Assembly (NCBI GenBank): GCA_016839585.1
Contig: JAEOTZ010000014.1
Coordinates: forward strand, 1-64,000
Length of the DNA stretch: 64,000 bases
Reading direction: 5' to 3'
From: Promethearchaeota archaeon
GTDB lineage: Archaea; Asgardarchaeota; Lokiarchaeia; Sigyniarchaeales; SOKP01
In this document: one piece after another, positions 17,368 through 26,793 of the stretch
How the letters are laid out: every line of letters starts with the position of its first letter
Position numbering within the stretch: position 1 is the first letter of the stretch
Program-made: the position numbers and the translations under genes
The notes under the pieces: generated by a model
The model's database searches: none
Seen by the model: only the letters and a program-made list of their open reading frames with translations
Told to the model about the DNA's origin: nothing

Positions 17368-19185
17368 TTAAAGCTTCTCGCCTTTAATATCTTCCTCATA
17401 CTTCTTCCTTCGCTCTAATAAGTATTCTGGAATAGTCACATCCCAAAACCCAATTGCGGGACTCCCAGTGTAAGGAAAAGTGCGATTTACCAAGATTTCT
17501 ATTACTGCGGGTTTCTTTGAATCAGTAGCTCTTTCAAGTGCGGGAATTATCTCTTCTTTTTTAGAAATTCTTTGAGAATAACAACCAAACGCTTCACCGA
17601 TTTTAGCAAAATGAGGAGAATAGGGATCACCGTCTTTATTATAAAAAGCTGTACCATAGCTTCTATCTTCACCAAAAGCAGTTTGTTGTAAGTCCTTTAT
17701 TGCAATCCAGCCATAATTATTCAATACTATAAAGAATATATTGGTTAATCCTAGTTGAACAGCAACAGATAATTCCGATATTGTCATCATAAAATCTCCA
17801 TCACCAACTAAAGCTACAACTTGATGATCTGGTTTTCCAATATCTATTAAACCTAATTTAGCCCCAATTGCTGCTGGAACACTATACCCCATCGTAGAGA
17901 ATCCACCCGCAGTGAGACATGTTTTAGGTTCATAAAACTCTAATTCTTGAATCATCTGAGCTTGAACATTTCCAGAGCTGGTTACTATTACAGCATCTCT
18001 ATCAAAAAATTTCCTAATTTCTTTTAAAACTGTCGAAATCATTACAGGTACCTTTGTATCATCCCGATGTTTATCAAGGAACTCAAACCACCTTTTCTTC
18101 TCTTCTTGTATTTCTTTAAAATAGTTTGTATTCTCATAATTATTTTCATAATCTCTTAATTCATCAATAATTTGCCTTAAACAAGCTTTTGCATCCCCAA
18201 CGATACCAACAGTATTGGGATAATTCTTCCCTATTTCATGAGGATCAATATCAATCTGAATCAGTTTTGTAGGAGGGATGGAAAAACTAACACCATTTTT
18301 ATAAGAACTTGCTGTTTGATCTGCAAAACGACATCCAACAGCAAGCAGAACATCAGCGGTAGAAGTCATCTTTAACCCAACTGTTGTTCCTTTGCTACCA
18401 GTACTCCAAGCAAATAGAGGGTGGTCATTAGGAAATGCTGATTTTGCCATCATTGTGACGACCACAGCAGCACCAATTTTCTCTACTAACTCTTTTACTT
18501 CATCAAATGCTTCTGATGATATAACTCCACCACCTAACAATAATACTGGTCTTTTTGCGTTTTTAATTAGTTGTACAGCTTTCTTTATTAACTCAGGATC
18601 GCCTCTTATGCGTCCAATAGATCTTCTCTCTTGTGGTTCTGGAATTTCTACTTCGATAGAATTTGCTTGTATATCCATGGGAAGATCTATCACCACAGGA
18701 CCTTTACGTCCTGACAACATTTGATTAAATGCTCGTTGCATTATTGTTGGTAATTGTCCCACAGAACTCACCTGCCAGCTTCTTTTTACGATAGGTTCTA
18801 AAATTCTTGGCATATCTGAATCTCTTTTTCGTTCAATTTCCTGTAAAACACCTTTTCCTCTCATGTGAACGTGTGTATCCCCTGTGATGACTAAAACAGG
18901 CATACTATCGACGAATGCATCTGATAATCCTATTGCTGTATTTATTGCACCTGGTCCTATTGAAGTAAATACGCAAAGTGGTATATTGCTGATTCTAAAA
19001 TAACCTATTGATAAATGCACAGCACTCATTTCTTGCTTGGGCTGAATTATTTGAATTTTATCCTTATCTTTGAAGAAAGCATCTACAAGAGGAAGATTTC
19101 CGTGCCCAGGGATTCCAATAACATATTTTACTCCTTCTTTTATTAAATATTTGGAGATTATTTCTCCACCAGTATATTCAGGCAT
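17368..19185 (-). CDS. Thiamine-diphosphate enzyme (acetolactate-synthase-like)
   Basis: A 605-residue three-domain ThDP enzyme. The N-terminal PYR domain has GIPGHGNLPLVDAF and the cofactor-activating Glu in QPKQEMSAVH (about residue 53). The middle domain has LLGGGVISSEAFDE, and the C-terminal PP domain has the ThDP/Mg motif VGDGDFMMT...LNNYGWIAI. It resembles acetolactate synthase, glyoxylate carboligase and IolD. The PGHGN variant instead of PGG, together with the Gfo/Idh dehydrogenases nearby, leaves a cyclitol or C-C lyase role open. No regulatory subunit gene is adjacent, which argues weakly against a dedicated acetolactate synthase. Confidence 0.75.
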   Translation of the reverse strand: MPEYTGGEIISKYLIKEGVKYVIGIPGHGNLPLVDAFFKDKDKIQIIQPKQEMSAVHLSIGYFRISNIPLCVFTSIGPGAINTAIGLSDAFVDSMPVLVITGDTHVHMRGKGVLQEIERKRDSDMPRILEPIVKRSWQVSSVGQLPTIMQRAFNQMLSGRKGPVVIDLPMDIQANSIEVEIPEPQERRSIGRIRGDPELIKKAVQLIKNAKRPVLLLGGGVISSEAFDEVKELVEKIGAAVVVTMMAKSAFPNDHPLFAWSTGSKGTTVGLKMTSTADVLLAVGCRFADQTASSYKNGVSFSIPPTKLIQIDIDPHEIGKNYPNTVGIVGDAKACLRQIIDELRDYENNYENTNYFKEIQEEKKRWFEFLDKHRDDTKVPVMISTVLKEIRKFFDRDAVIVTSSGNVQAQMIQELEFYEPKTCLTAGGFSTMGYSVPAAIGAKLGLIDIGKPDHQVVALVGDGDFMMTISELSVAVQLGLTNIFFIVLNNYGWIAIKDLQQTAFGEDRSYGTAFYNKDGDPYSPHFAKIGEAFGCYSQRISKKEEIIPALERATDSKKPAVIEILVNRTFPYTGSPAIGFWDVTIPEYLLERRKKYEEDIKGEKL

Positions 19186-19364
19186 CTTAAAATCTAATTA
19201 ATTAATAAGTCATTATTAAATATAATTTGATAAACTAAGAATTGATTTAAGTTTGTTTATCATTGAAATAATTTTAAAAATTCATTAATCTCTCTCTTTT
19301 TATAAATTAAATATCAAGATTTAAATTTATATACCATTTTTAGGTATGTTATTCTACTTAGCTG

Positions 19365-20699
19365 ATGGATAAAGTGCCGTCTACTTTAGAAAAGATTCGT
19401 GTCTTAGGAGAGAATTCCAAATATGATATTTGTGCCAGTACTGCTTCCAGTCGTACCGATAAATATCCAAAACTTTTTGGAGATTCAAAAAAATGGATTG
19501 GAGCAACAGATAGTGCCGGAATTTGCCATAGTTATACCCCTGATGGTCAATGCGCAAGTCTTTTCAAAACCCTATACACTAACAAATGTATCTACAATTG
19601 TAAGTACTGTTTTTCTCATAGTTGTAAGCAAAAGATGAGTTTTACACCTGAAGAATATGCTCGTACATTTATGAAACTTTATTCGATGAATGTAGCAGAA
19701 GGTATATTTATTTCATCTGGTGTATGTGGTAGTGCCGATGAAACCACTGAAGAAATGTTGGAAGCAGTTCGACTACTTCGATTCAAATATAACTTTCGTG
19801 GATATGTGCATTTTAAGTGTTTACCTGGTGTGAGTCAATATCTCCTCAAAGAGGCAATAAGTTTATCTGATCGTATTTCAATCAATATGGAAGCTTCCAC
19901 AAAAGATCATCTCGCAGAAATTGCGGAGCAGAAAGATTTTCACAACGATATTATAACCCGACAACGCTGGTTAAAACAGATTCGCATCAAACACAATGAT
20001 GAGACTCTTAAATTAATGAGAGATTTGAAGCAAGACAATCAATTACAATACCAAGAAAGGATTATTAAGGATAGGCGAGAGGATGGGTACAAAAAATTTC
20101 GATGGGACGGTGCTCCAATTCTCAATAGCGGACAAACGACTCAGTTTGTAGTAGGAGCAGCAGAAAATGAGAGTGATTATGATTTACTTAATAGAATTGA
20201 TTGGGGATATCGAGAGATTGATCTAAGGCGTGCTTATTTCTCTTCTTTCATTCCAATCGAAGGAACGCCCTTAGCAAATAAAAAAGCAGCTTCATTAGCA
20301 AGAGAACATCGATTGTATCAAAGTGATTGGCTATTACGGATATATCATTATAATTTAAAAGATTTGAAAGAAATTTTGACCGAAGATGGCAATTTACCTG
20401 AAGGAGATCCGAAAATTCATTTAGCCAGGCACTACTTTAAAGAGCATGGACTTGTAGATCCAAATCAAGCATCTTATCAAGAATTAATAAGAGTTCCTGG
20501 AATAGGACCTATTTCCGCTAAACGAATTATAAACTTGCGATCGAAAAAATTTGTATTTAAACGTCGACAAGATCTAAAATCTGTTGGTGTAGTATTAAAA
20601 CGGGCTGATCCTTTCCTCCTAATAAATGGAGAAAATCAAACTATCATTCATAAATTTATTAATCTTGATGAGAATAAAATTTTGCAAAGAGGGATATAA
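19365..20699 (+). CDS. Radical SAM protein with C-terminal helix-hairpin-helix (rSAM-link-UDG type)
   Basis: A 444-residue radical SAM enzyme of the family annotated as putative DNA modification/repair, which in many bacteria and archaea sits beside a uracil-DNA-glycosylase-like gene. The 4Fe-4S motif is CIYNCKYCFS near residue 72, preceded by GICHSYTPDGQCASLFK. The C-terminus carries a DNA-binding-type HhH motif, RVPGIGPISAKRIINLR, near residue 385. The start ATG at 19365 is divergent from the TPP enzyme across a 179-base gap. It overlaps the next gene by one base (TAATG), so the two are probably co-translated. Substrate and reaction are unknown for the family. Confidence 0.82.
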   Translation: MDKVPSTLEKIRVLGENSKYDICASTASSRTDKYPKLFGDSKKWIGATDSAGICHSYTPDGQCASLFKTLYTNKCIYNCKYCFSHSCKQKMSFTPEEYARTFMKLYSMNVAEGIFISSGVCGSADETTEEMLEAVRLLRFKYNFRGYVHFKCLPGVSQYLLKEAISLSDRISINMEASTKDHLAEIAEQKDFHNDIITRQRWLKQIRIKHNDETLKLMRDLKQDNQLQYQERIIKDRREDGYKKFRWDGAPILNSGQTTQFVVGAAENESDYDLLNRIDWGYREIDLRRAYFSSFIPIEGTPLANKKAASLAREHRLYQSDWLLRIYHYNLKDLKEILTEDGNLPEGDPKIHLARHYFKEHGLVDPNQASYQELIRVPGIGPISAKRIINLRSKKFVFKRRQDLKSVGVVLKRADPFLLINGENQTIIHKFINLDENKILQRGI

Positions 20700-21361
20700 T
20701 GAGTAAAAGAGTAAAAAATGAAGATCCATTAAAAGTCGTTGGGTGTGCTAAAGGGCATTCGCATGAAGAACTGATTCGTAATCTTCCCCGTCATTATAAA
20801 TTTTCTCCTGTTCTAATCCAAAGAATTAGAGAGATTCCAGAAGTTGTTTTGCGAAATTCAGGTACTCCATTCGCAAAGAAAGTCAATCATATGATGCGAG
20901 AAGTTTCTACTGAAGCATATCGTGCAAGACAATTTACAAGGACAGAAATAAATAATCGAGGTGTGATGTTTGGAGTAGTCTTACTTAAACATCAGGTGAT
21001 AGATCTTGTTTTACAATATTTTTCTAAAAGATTTCCACAATGTATAATTTGTTTATACAATGAACACAATCATAAAACTACTATAATCGATGAAAAAGGG
21101 AAAATTCAGGAGTTTAACTCTCCACTAAAGAGTGCTGTAGAAAAAATTAGTAAAAATCGTCCTATTATTCCATACTTCGATGATATCCAATTTTCTGGTG
21201 AAGAAATCTTCGAAACCCTCTATAGTTCACAATTTATTTCTGAAAAAGAAAACAAAAGCTACTTTAAAAGGATGATTCCTAATCAGTGTTTTAAATTACC
21301 TGGGATGAGAAGTGGGGTAGAGAAACGTTTTCGAAATAGAAAGATTAATGAATATCTTTAA
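20699..21361 (+). CDS. Uncharacterised partner of the radical SAM protein
   Basis: A 220-residue soluble protein that I do not recognise with confidence. It is translationally coupled to the radical SAM gene. Related loci usually hold a DUF4130 or UDG-like partner at this position. The segments HMMREVSTEAYRARQFTRTE and ESIYFKRMIP-like text near the C-terminus (NKSYFKRMIPNQCF) do not show the UDG active-site motif. The basic residues (SGVEKRFRNRKINEYL) would fit nucleic acid binding. It may be a diverged or different partner. Confidence 0.6.
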   Translation: MSKRVKNEDPLKVVGCAKGHSHEELIRNLPRHYKFSPVLIQRIREIPEVVLRNSGTPFAKKVNHMMREVSTEAYRARQFTRTEINNRGVMFGVVLLKHQVIDLVLQYFSKRFPQCIICLYNEHNHKTTIIDEKGKIQEFNSPLKSAVEKISKNRPIIPYFDDIQFSGEEIFETLYSSQFISEKENKSYFKRMIPNQCFKLPGMRSGVEKRFRNRKINEYL

Positions 21362-21363
21362 TT

Positions 21364-22140
21364 TCAAATTATTTTTATGAAGATTTCTTTAGCTTCTTGA
21401 TATGAAGAATTATCTTGCGGTAAATCTAGTAAATTTCCTCCAGTTAAGTTAATTGAACTAATTTCTTCATCATTAGAAATGAATCCTAACAATTGGACAT
21501 TCTCTTCTTTTAAATTTTCAACTTCTTTTCTTAGAATATCATTTAAATTTTTAGGAAAACGATTTCCTAATATCCAAATATTCTCAAATTTCAAATCAAC
21601 TTCTCTTGATACTTCTAAAATCCTTTTCATAGTATGAATTCCCATCTTACTTGGATCAGTTACAATTACTAAATCAGTAACATCTCTACCAGTTTTTCGA
21701 GCAAAATGTTCTAACCCAGCTGGGGAGTCTAATAATGTGATGTCATAATTTTTGGAAAGGGTATCAATTACGTTTTTAAGCACAGAATTTATATAACAAT
21801 AGCATCCTTCTCCCTCAGTTCGTCCCATTTCTAAAAGATCAAATTTATCCAATTCTATCAAAGATTTAAAAACATCACCTTCTATTATTTGGTTTTTTGG
21901 CATATCTAAAGGTAATTGCCTTTTTTGGATCTTATCCTTCAAGTCTTTCATTTTTCCGCCAATTGTATCTCGAAATCTAACCTCTTCACCAATTACATCT
22001 GCTATATTAGCGTCTGGATCAGAATCTATTACTAAAATATCAAGTTTATTTTTATTTTCTAGGAGATATTTTAATAAGAGTACCAAAGCTGTTGTTTTAC
22101 CTACACCACCCTTACCGCTAAAGGCTATGATTTTCTTCAT
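21364..22140 (-). CDS. cooC: CooC-type nickel-insertion ATPase
   Basis: A 258-residue SIMIBI P-loop ATPase. The deviant Walker A motif is FSGKGGVGKTTALVLL at residues 6-21. The diagnostic MGRTEGEGCYCYINSVL (about residue 105) carries the CxC used for metal binding by CooC, and LLDSPAGLEHFAR is the Walker B/switch region. CooC loads nickel into carbon monoxide dehydrogenase, so a CODH/ACS complex and a Wood-Ljungdahl type pathway are expected elsewhere in the genome. The gene ends two bases from the convergent radical SAM partner. Confidence 0.88.
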   Translation of the reverse strand: MKKIIAFSGKGGVGKTTALVLLLKYLLENKNKLDILVIDSDPDANIADVIGEEVRFRDTIGGKMKDLKDKIQKRQLPLDMPKNQIIEGDVFKSLIELDKFDLLEMGRTEGEGCYCYINSVLKNVIDTLSKNYDITLLDSPAGLEHFARKTGRDVTDLVIVTDPSKMGIHTMKRILEVSREVDLKFENIWILGNRFPKNLNDILRKEVENLKEENVQLLGFISNDEEISSINLTGGNLLDLPQDNSSYQEAKEIFIKII

Positions 22141-22297
22141 GAATCATTCCCATAAAATTAGTTTTTAATCTTATGTAGAGGAAATTCATTTAAGATTAAA
22201 AATTTATTATAAATAATTAAAAAGATCATGAAAATTTCTAACAAGAAATATAAATCTAATTTAGTACAGAACTAATAATTAATAAATTATTTATAAA

Positions 22298-23113
22298 TTA
22301 ACGTGATTCTTCTTGTCGGTATACCGGAACAATTTTCGAGGTGAATTCCTCCAATGTATGCGGAAATTCATCTTCACTTGAGATTTTACCTAATTCTAGC
22401 ATAATTTGTCTTGCTAATAGGTAAAATGCTAATCCTAAAGCCTTCTTTCCCCGATTATTTGCTGGAATCGCAAGATCTATGCCATCAAGAGTATCATCAG
22501 TATCAAATAGAGACACCACAGGAATTCGAGCTAATTTAGCTTCGTGTAGAATTACTTTATCTGCATGGGGATCAACAATTACTACAACACTGGCATCTTT
22601 GATATATGTATCAATAATTGGATTTGTAAGTGAACCCGGTATAAACCTCTCAGTTATAGCTCTACATCCTAAAACTTCACAGAACTTTTTCACAGGTTCT
22701 TTCCCATATCTCCTAATTGAAGTAACAATGACTCTATCACTTCCCTCTTCAACAAACTTACTTAGGAATTTTGCTGCAATTTTAAGACGCTCATCAGTTT
22801 TAGTTAAATCAATAACATACAATCCATAATTGGTTTGTCTATAAAAAAATCTTCTAGCATCTCCAGTTAATAATTTCGTGCCAATATGAATACCACAACT
22901 TAAATAAAGTTGTTTTCTTTCCTCATCTTTATCAATTATTTCTTCTTTAACTTCAATTCCTGCTTTAATATCCTCTGTATCCAATAAATCAAGTTCTTCT
23001 TCCAAATCTAAATCTTCTTCGAAATCAATCTCGAAATCTTCGTCAAAATCTTCTATTACATCATCTGTTTTTTCTTTTCCTGGTTCTTCAGTTTTCTTTT
23101 TCTTTCTAGCCAA
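22298..23113 (-). CDS. Ribosomal protein uS2 with acidic N-terminal extension
   Basis: The uS2 core begins around residue 68 (LYLSCGIHIGTKLLTGDA) and continues with FFYRQTNYGLYVIDLTKTDE, VIVDPHADKVILHEAK and the usual NNRGKKALGLAFYLLARQ. In front is a KK-rich start (MARKKKKTEEPG) and then about 50 residues dominated by Asp and Glu (EDFDEDFEIDFEEDLDLEEE). Typical archaeal uS2 lacks such a long acidic arm. No start codon with clear ribosome binding is visible closer to the core, so I keep the long form. It is not linked here to the usual S9/L13 cluster. Confidence 0.9.
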   Translation of the reverse strand: MARKKKKTEEPGKEKTDDVIEDFDEDFEIDFEEDLDLEEELDLLDTEDIKAGIEVKEEIIDKDEERKQLYLSCGIHIGTKLLTGDARRFFYRQTNYGLYVIDLTKTDERLKIAAKFLSKFVEEGSDRVIVTSIRRYGKEPVKKFCEVLGCRAITERFIPGSLTNPIIDTYIKDASVVVIVDPHADKVILHEAKLARIPVVSLFDTDDTLDGIDLAIPANNRGKKALGLAFYLLARQIMLELGKISSEDEFPHTLEEFTSKIVPVYRQEESR

Positions 23114-23345
23114 ATTCTTAGCCTTTTTTATAATTTTCTTAAGTGAGTTTAATTAGAATTTTATTAAAATTAAGAATTTTAATGAATATTAAATTGAATA
23201 CATAATAATTTTAATATTTTATTGAAAGAAATCTTCTAAGCCATTAAGAACTAAAGTATTAATATAGTTTAAAATTTAAATTATTTATATAACCTATTTA
23301 TTTTATATTAAAGTATAAAATTAGAATCCTAATATGGTTTGAATA

Positions 23346-23834
23346 ATGGCTTCCTACCGGTTAGTTATTGGAATCATTGTTGGTATCATCCTTAGTTTTT
23401 TTACCGTCTTTTTCTTTAATATGACGGATATTATAAATCAAATAAAACTATACACTGAATCTAATACGATAAAAGCGGCTGCTTTATTAGTTGGTGCTAA
23501 TTTTAATTTTGATATGATTTCATTTTTCACAGGTACACCTACAATTCTAGGATTCTTTGCTCCGGAACTTTTAGCATGGATTTTTATAGGTTTTATAAGT
23601 GGAACTATATCCAAAGGTTTAAGGAGAGGTATTATAGCGGGTTTATTAGTTGTTGTTATAGCCTTGTTAATCTGGATTTTATTAAGTATAATTTCTGGAG
23701 AAGATTTAATGGCTTTATTCCAAGGAAATCAATTAATAGAAACTTTAGGAGGAATTTTTAGCGCAATTTTAGGAGCACTTATAGGAGGTTTATTTGGTGG
23801 ATTAGTAAGTGGTCCATATGAAGAATTTTATTAA
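23346..23834 (+). CDS. Four-helix membrane protein, glycine-rich
   Basis: A 162-residue membrane protein with four hydrophobic segments: residues about 6-25, 65-85, 95-115 and 135-155. The helices are glycine-rich (AILGALIGGLFGGLVSG). It resembles short archaeal DUF5518-like membrane proteins in layout, but I cannot assign a family. It is monocistronic, with a 230-base gap to the divergent uS2 gene. Confidence 0.6.
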   Translation: MASYRLVIGIIVGIILSFFTVFFFNMTDIINQIKLYTESNTIKAAALLVGANFNFDMISFFTGTPTILGFFAPELLAWIFIGFISGTISKGLRRGIIAGLLVVVIALLIWILLSIISGEDLMALFQGNQLIETLGGIFSAILGALIGGLFGGLVSGPYEEFY

Positions 23835-24016
23835 TTCCCTAACAATTTCACTTTATCAATTTTTCTTAATTATTGAAGTTCTAACTCGCTTAAAATTGTA
23901 ATTAAATTATTGAATTGAGTAGAATTAGTATCTTATGATAACAGTAGAGATATACTGATTTGTTCATATTTGTTAATAACTAAAACTTAAAGTTAATTTT
24001 TAATTTATAATTAGTA

Positions 24017-24553
24017 ATGGGAAAGAAAGAAGAAATTATACCAGATCGGGAATTTGCTTTAGATTTACTTAGAAGGCTGAAAATTCCACTTTCAGTTAGA
24101 CGCCATTCTGAAAAGGTTGCTGACAAAGCTTTAGAAATTGCAGAAAAAATAACCAAAACCAATGTTGATAAAAATCTGATTGAAATTGGTGGGCTTTTAC
24201 ATGATGTTGGAAGAACAAAAACGCATGGATTTAGACACGCATTAATAGGGGGTAAAATTTTAAGAGAAAGAGGTTTTTCAATTAAGCTCGCTAGGATTTG
24301 TGAGACACACATTTTAGGAGGATTAGATAAAGAAGATGCTAAACGAGTTGGATTACCTGAAAAAGATTATTTACCAAAAACACTTGAAGAAAAAATTATT
24401 TGTTTAGCAGATAAGCAAATGGCTGGAACTAGGGAGGTAACGATTAAAGAGAGATTTGATAGATGGTTCCAAAAATATGGAAGAAGTAGAATTTTATTAA
24501 AATCAAAGAAAAGAATAGAACAGATTCAACAAGAGATTGAAAGTTTAATGTAG
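24017..24553 (+). CDS. HD-domain phosphohydrolase (TIGR00295-like)
   Basis: A 178-residue HD-superfamily protein. The metal-binding pattern is visible: His in SVRRHSEKVADKA, HD in GGLLHDVGRTKTHG, His in FRHALIGG, ETHILGG, and Asp in CLADKQMAG. These are the five ligand positions of archaeal HDIG-type hydrolases that act on nucleotides or phosphoesters. No substrate can be inferred. It is convergent with the M28 peptidase gene. Confidence 0.82.
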   Translation: MGKKEEIIPDREFALDLLRRLKIPLSVRRHSEKVADKALEIAEKITKTNVDKNLIEIGGLLHDVGRTKTHGFRHALIGGKILRERGFSIKLARICETHILGGLDKEDAKRVGLPEKDYLPKTLEEKIICLADKQMAGTREVTIKERFDRWFQKYGRSRILLKSKKRIEQIQQEIESLM

Positions 24554-24606
24554 GGATTTTAAGGAGATTTCAATGATCTAATAATCTTTTTTCTAAATTA
24601 TATAAC

Positions 24607-25896
24607 TTATATAGTATCACAAATCAATTCTTGATTTTTGCATAATACTTGAAAATCCTTATCTAGCATCAGAATTGCTTCTTGAATTATTACACATGTT
24701 TCTAATAATTTTTGAGGATCAACTTTGTCAGGAGTATCCTCTTTATTATGAGCATATTTACTAGCTATTCTGGTAGTAATGTCTACAGAATCGTATCCTC
24801 TTAAATGAAAAGCGACTGAATCTGAATGAGCACCACTAGATAAGTGAAATCCTAAAATTTTTAAATTTTTTTTATTTGAAGCTTTATCTAAATATTTACT
24901 TAATAATGGCGCAATTTTTTTACGAGGTAGAACCCCATAGGATTTCAGATACTGAATTTGATTTTTTTTATGATTAGCACAGGAAATCATATCAAAATTA
25001 AATTGAAAAATTCTTCCTTTTATAAATTGATTTTCATATTTATTTACGAAAACTCTTGAACCCATTGTCCCTAATTCTTCAGCTGAAAATTGACAAAACC
25101 ATAAATTGAAATTTTCAAGAGGGTGGTTTTTAAAGTAATTACTTAATTCAAATACGATAGCCATTCCAGAAGCATTGTCAAGAGCACCTGGTGATTTGTT
25201 ATGGGTATTTAGGAACATTAAGAAGATATTTGAAATTGAAATTAAAGTAGTAAATGTCCAAATACCAATTATTATAATTAATAGATCAGGATTTAGAATG
25301 GTAAAAGTGCGAATGAATAAAGCAATTAAAAATCCTCCTAAGAAAATTCCACTATATAACCAAACTTTATATAAAAACACTCTCCAATACGTTCGAAAAG
25401 TTTGAGATTTAGAATCTAAATGAGCAGAAATTATAATATTTCCAGCGCTTTCACTTTGAAGGTTCTTAGCTGGTAATTTAACATAAACATTAGTTGCATT
25501 ATGTGTCTCTCCATAATATTCATCCCAGAATCCGGGATATTCAGGGTGTCTTAATCCTTTTATAATTAAGAAAACAAGTAGAGAAAAAGCACCTACTACT
25601 AAAATTGTAATATAAATATTGATATAGATAAACATTAAAAGGAATAGTGAAAAAGTTAAGTTGATAACCATTATCAATTTAATGAGTGTTGTAGAGTAAA
25701 AGTCAGAAAAATCGAAATTTTGGGTTTGAATTTGAGAATCTTCAAAGCCAATATTTTTAAAGGTTTTAATTGCTAAATCAACAGCTTTTTTTTCTCCTTC
25801 AGTTCCAGCTAAACGAGGAAAACTAAATTTCTTTACATAATTAATAATTTTTTCTTTATTAAATGAATATATTTGAGTTGGTTTTCCCAGATTCAA
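24607..25896 (-). CDS. Membrane-anchored M28-like metallopeptidase, paralogue
   Basis: A 429-residue paralogue of the protein at 14001-15155. Both start with a KFSFPRLAGTEGEKKAVDLA-like segment and have membrane hairpins before the second metal ligand. Metal motifs are ISAHLDSKSQ, GALDNASGMA, SAEELGTMGS and a late YAHNKEDTPDKVD. The additional SGAHSDSVAFHLRGY stretch fits the fourth ligand region of M28 enzymes. Active-site residues look intact. Role: probably a membrane-bound aminopeptidase or a related zinc hydrolase facing either side. Confidence 0.78.
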   Translation of the reverse strand: MNLGKPTQIYSFNKEKIINYVKKFSFPRLAGTEGEKKAVDLAIKTFKNIGFEDSQIQTQNFDFSDFYSTTLIKLIMVINLTFSLFLLMFIYINIYITILVVGAFSLLVFLIIKGLRHPEYPGFWDEYYGETHNATNVYVKLPAKNLQSESAGNIIISAHLDSKSQTFRTYWRVFLYKVWLYSGIFLGGFLIALFIRTFTILNPDLLIIIIGIWTFTTLISISNIFLMFLNTHNKSPGALDNASGMAIVFELSNYFKNHPLENFNLWFCQFSAEELGTMGSRVFVNKYENQFIKGRIFQFNFDMISCANHKKNQIQYLKSYGVLPRKKIAPLLSKYLDKASNKKNLKILGFHLSSGAHSDSVAFHLRGYDSVDITTRIASKYAHNKEDTPDKVDPQKLLETCVIIQEAILMLDKDFQVLCKNQELICDTI

Positions 25897-25999
25897 TTTT
25901 TTCTAAATATGTGTTTTGTAATTTATGATTTTACAGTTCCATTCTTTGAAATAATTATATAAATTTATGTCTTATTATTTAAATTTATAATCATATCTG

Positions 26000-26596
26000 C
26001 TAACCTAATTTAGCCATTACAATGTTCTGAATTTTTTCTTGAACAAGTTCTATGATATCATCAGTATTAACTATATAATAACCCTCTAGTTCAGCACGAG
26101 TAAGATAGAGATGTCTAACTTTATTTAGAAATTCTAAATCTTCAAATTTTTCTAAAGTCTTGTCAGATTTTCGTGCTAAGGCAATTTTAGGATCTATATC
26201 TAAGATAATAGTTAAGTTAGGTTTACCAACAAATTTATTTATTTTTTTAATCCAGTCAACAGTAATTTTTTCAGATTGAACTGATTGGTATATTATAGAT
26301 GATTCAATGTATCGATCAGATATTACAATATAACCTTCTTCTAGTTTATTTTTGATCTCACCATGATAATGAAGATCTCTATCAGCAGCAAATAATAGCG
26401 CATCTGTTGTAGCCGGAATATCTTTATTTTTTAAATATTCTCTTAAAAGAATCCCAATTTTATTCCCTGAGGGTTCTTGAGTTAAATGGACTTTAAAACC
26501 TTTACTTTCAAGAAAACCTTTCAGGAGGTGACTATGGGTTGTAGTTCCAGCTCCATCTCCTCCATCTAGAACAATAAATAAGGAATTATATTTCAA
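26000..26596 (-). CDS. tmk: Thymidylate kinase, P-loop lysine replaced
   Basis: A 198-residue dTMP kinase, converting dTMP to dTDP. The P-loop region is VLDGGDGAGTTTHS, the substrate motif is ALLFAADRDLHYHGEI, DRY appears in VISDRYIESSIIYQS, and the LID region follows ILDIDPKIALARKSDKTL. The usual Walker A Lys (GAGKTT) is Thr here, read directly from the codons at about 26548. Either another residue compensates, or the protein belongs to a subgroup with a TTT loop. Length is normal. It stands alone on the minus strand. Confidence 0.8.
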   Translation of the reverse strand: MKYNSLFIVLDGGDGAGTTTHSHLLKGFLESKGFKVHLTQEPSGNKIGILLREYLKNKDIPATTDALLFAADRDLHYHGEIKNKLEEGYIVISDRYIESSIIYQSVQSEKITVDWIKKINKFVGKPNLTIILDIDPKIALARKSDKTLEKFEDLEFLNKVRHLYLTRAELEGYYIVNTDDIIELVQEKIQNIVMAKLG

Positions 26597-26793
26597 TGTG
26601 ATACAAAACGGTAAGTTAGTAGAAAAATCTATAGTATTAAAAATTATGTAGGTTATTAATCAATAAAAGCTTATTTATTTCAAGTCGAATATATCAATTT
26701 AATTATTTTTTTAATTGATAAATCCTATATGTAGTTAGTATTTATTTACAAAATTTCCAATAAAATTAAAAAGAGTAAATTTTCTTAATTAAG

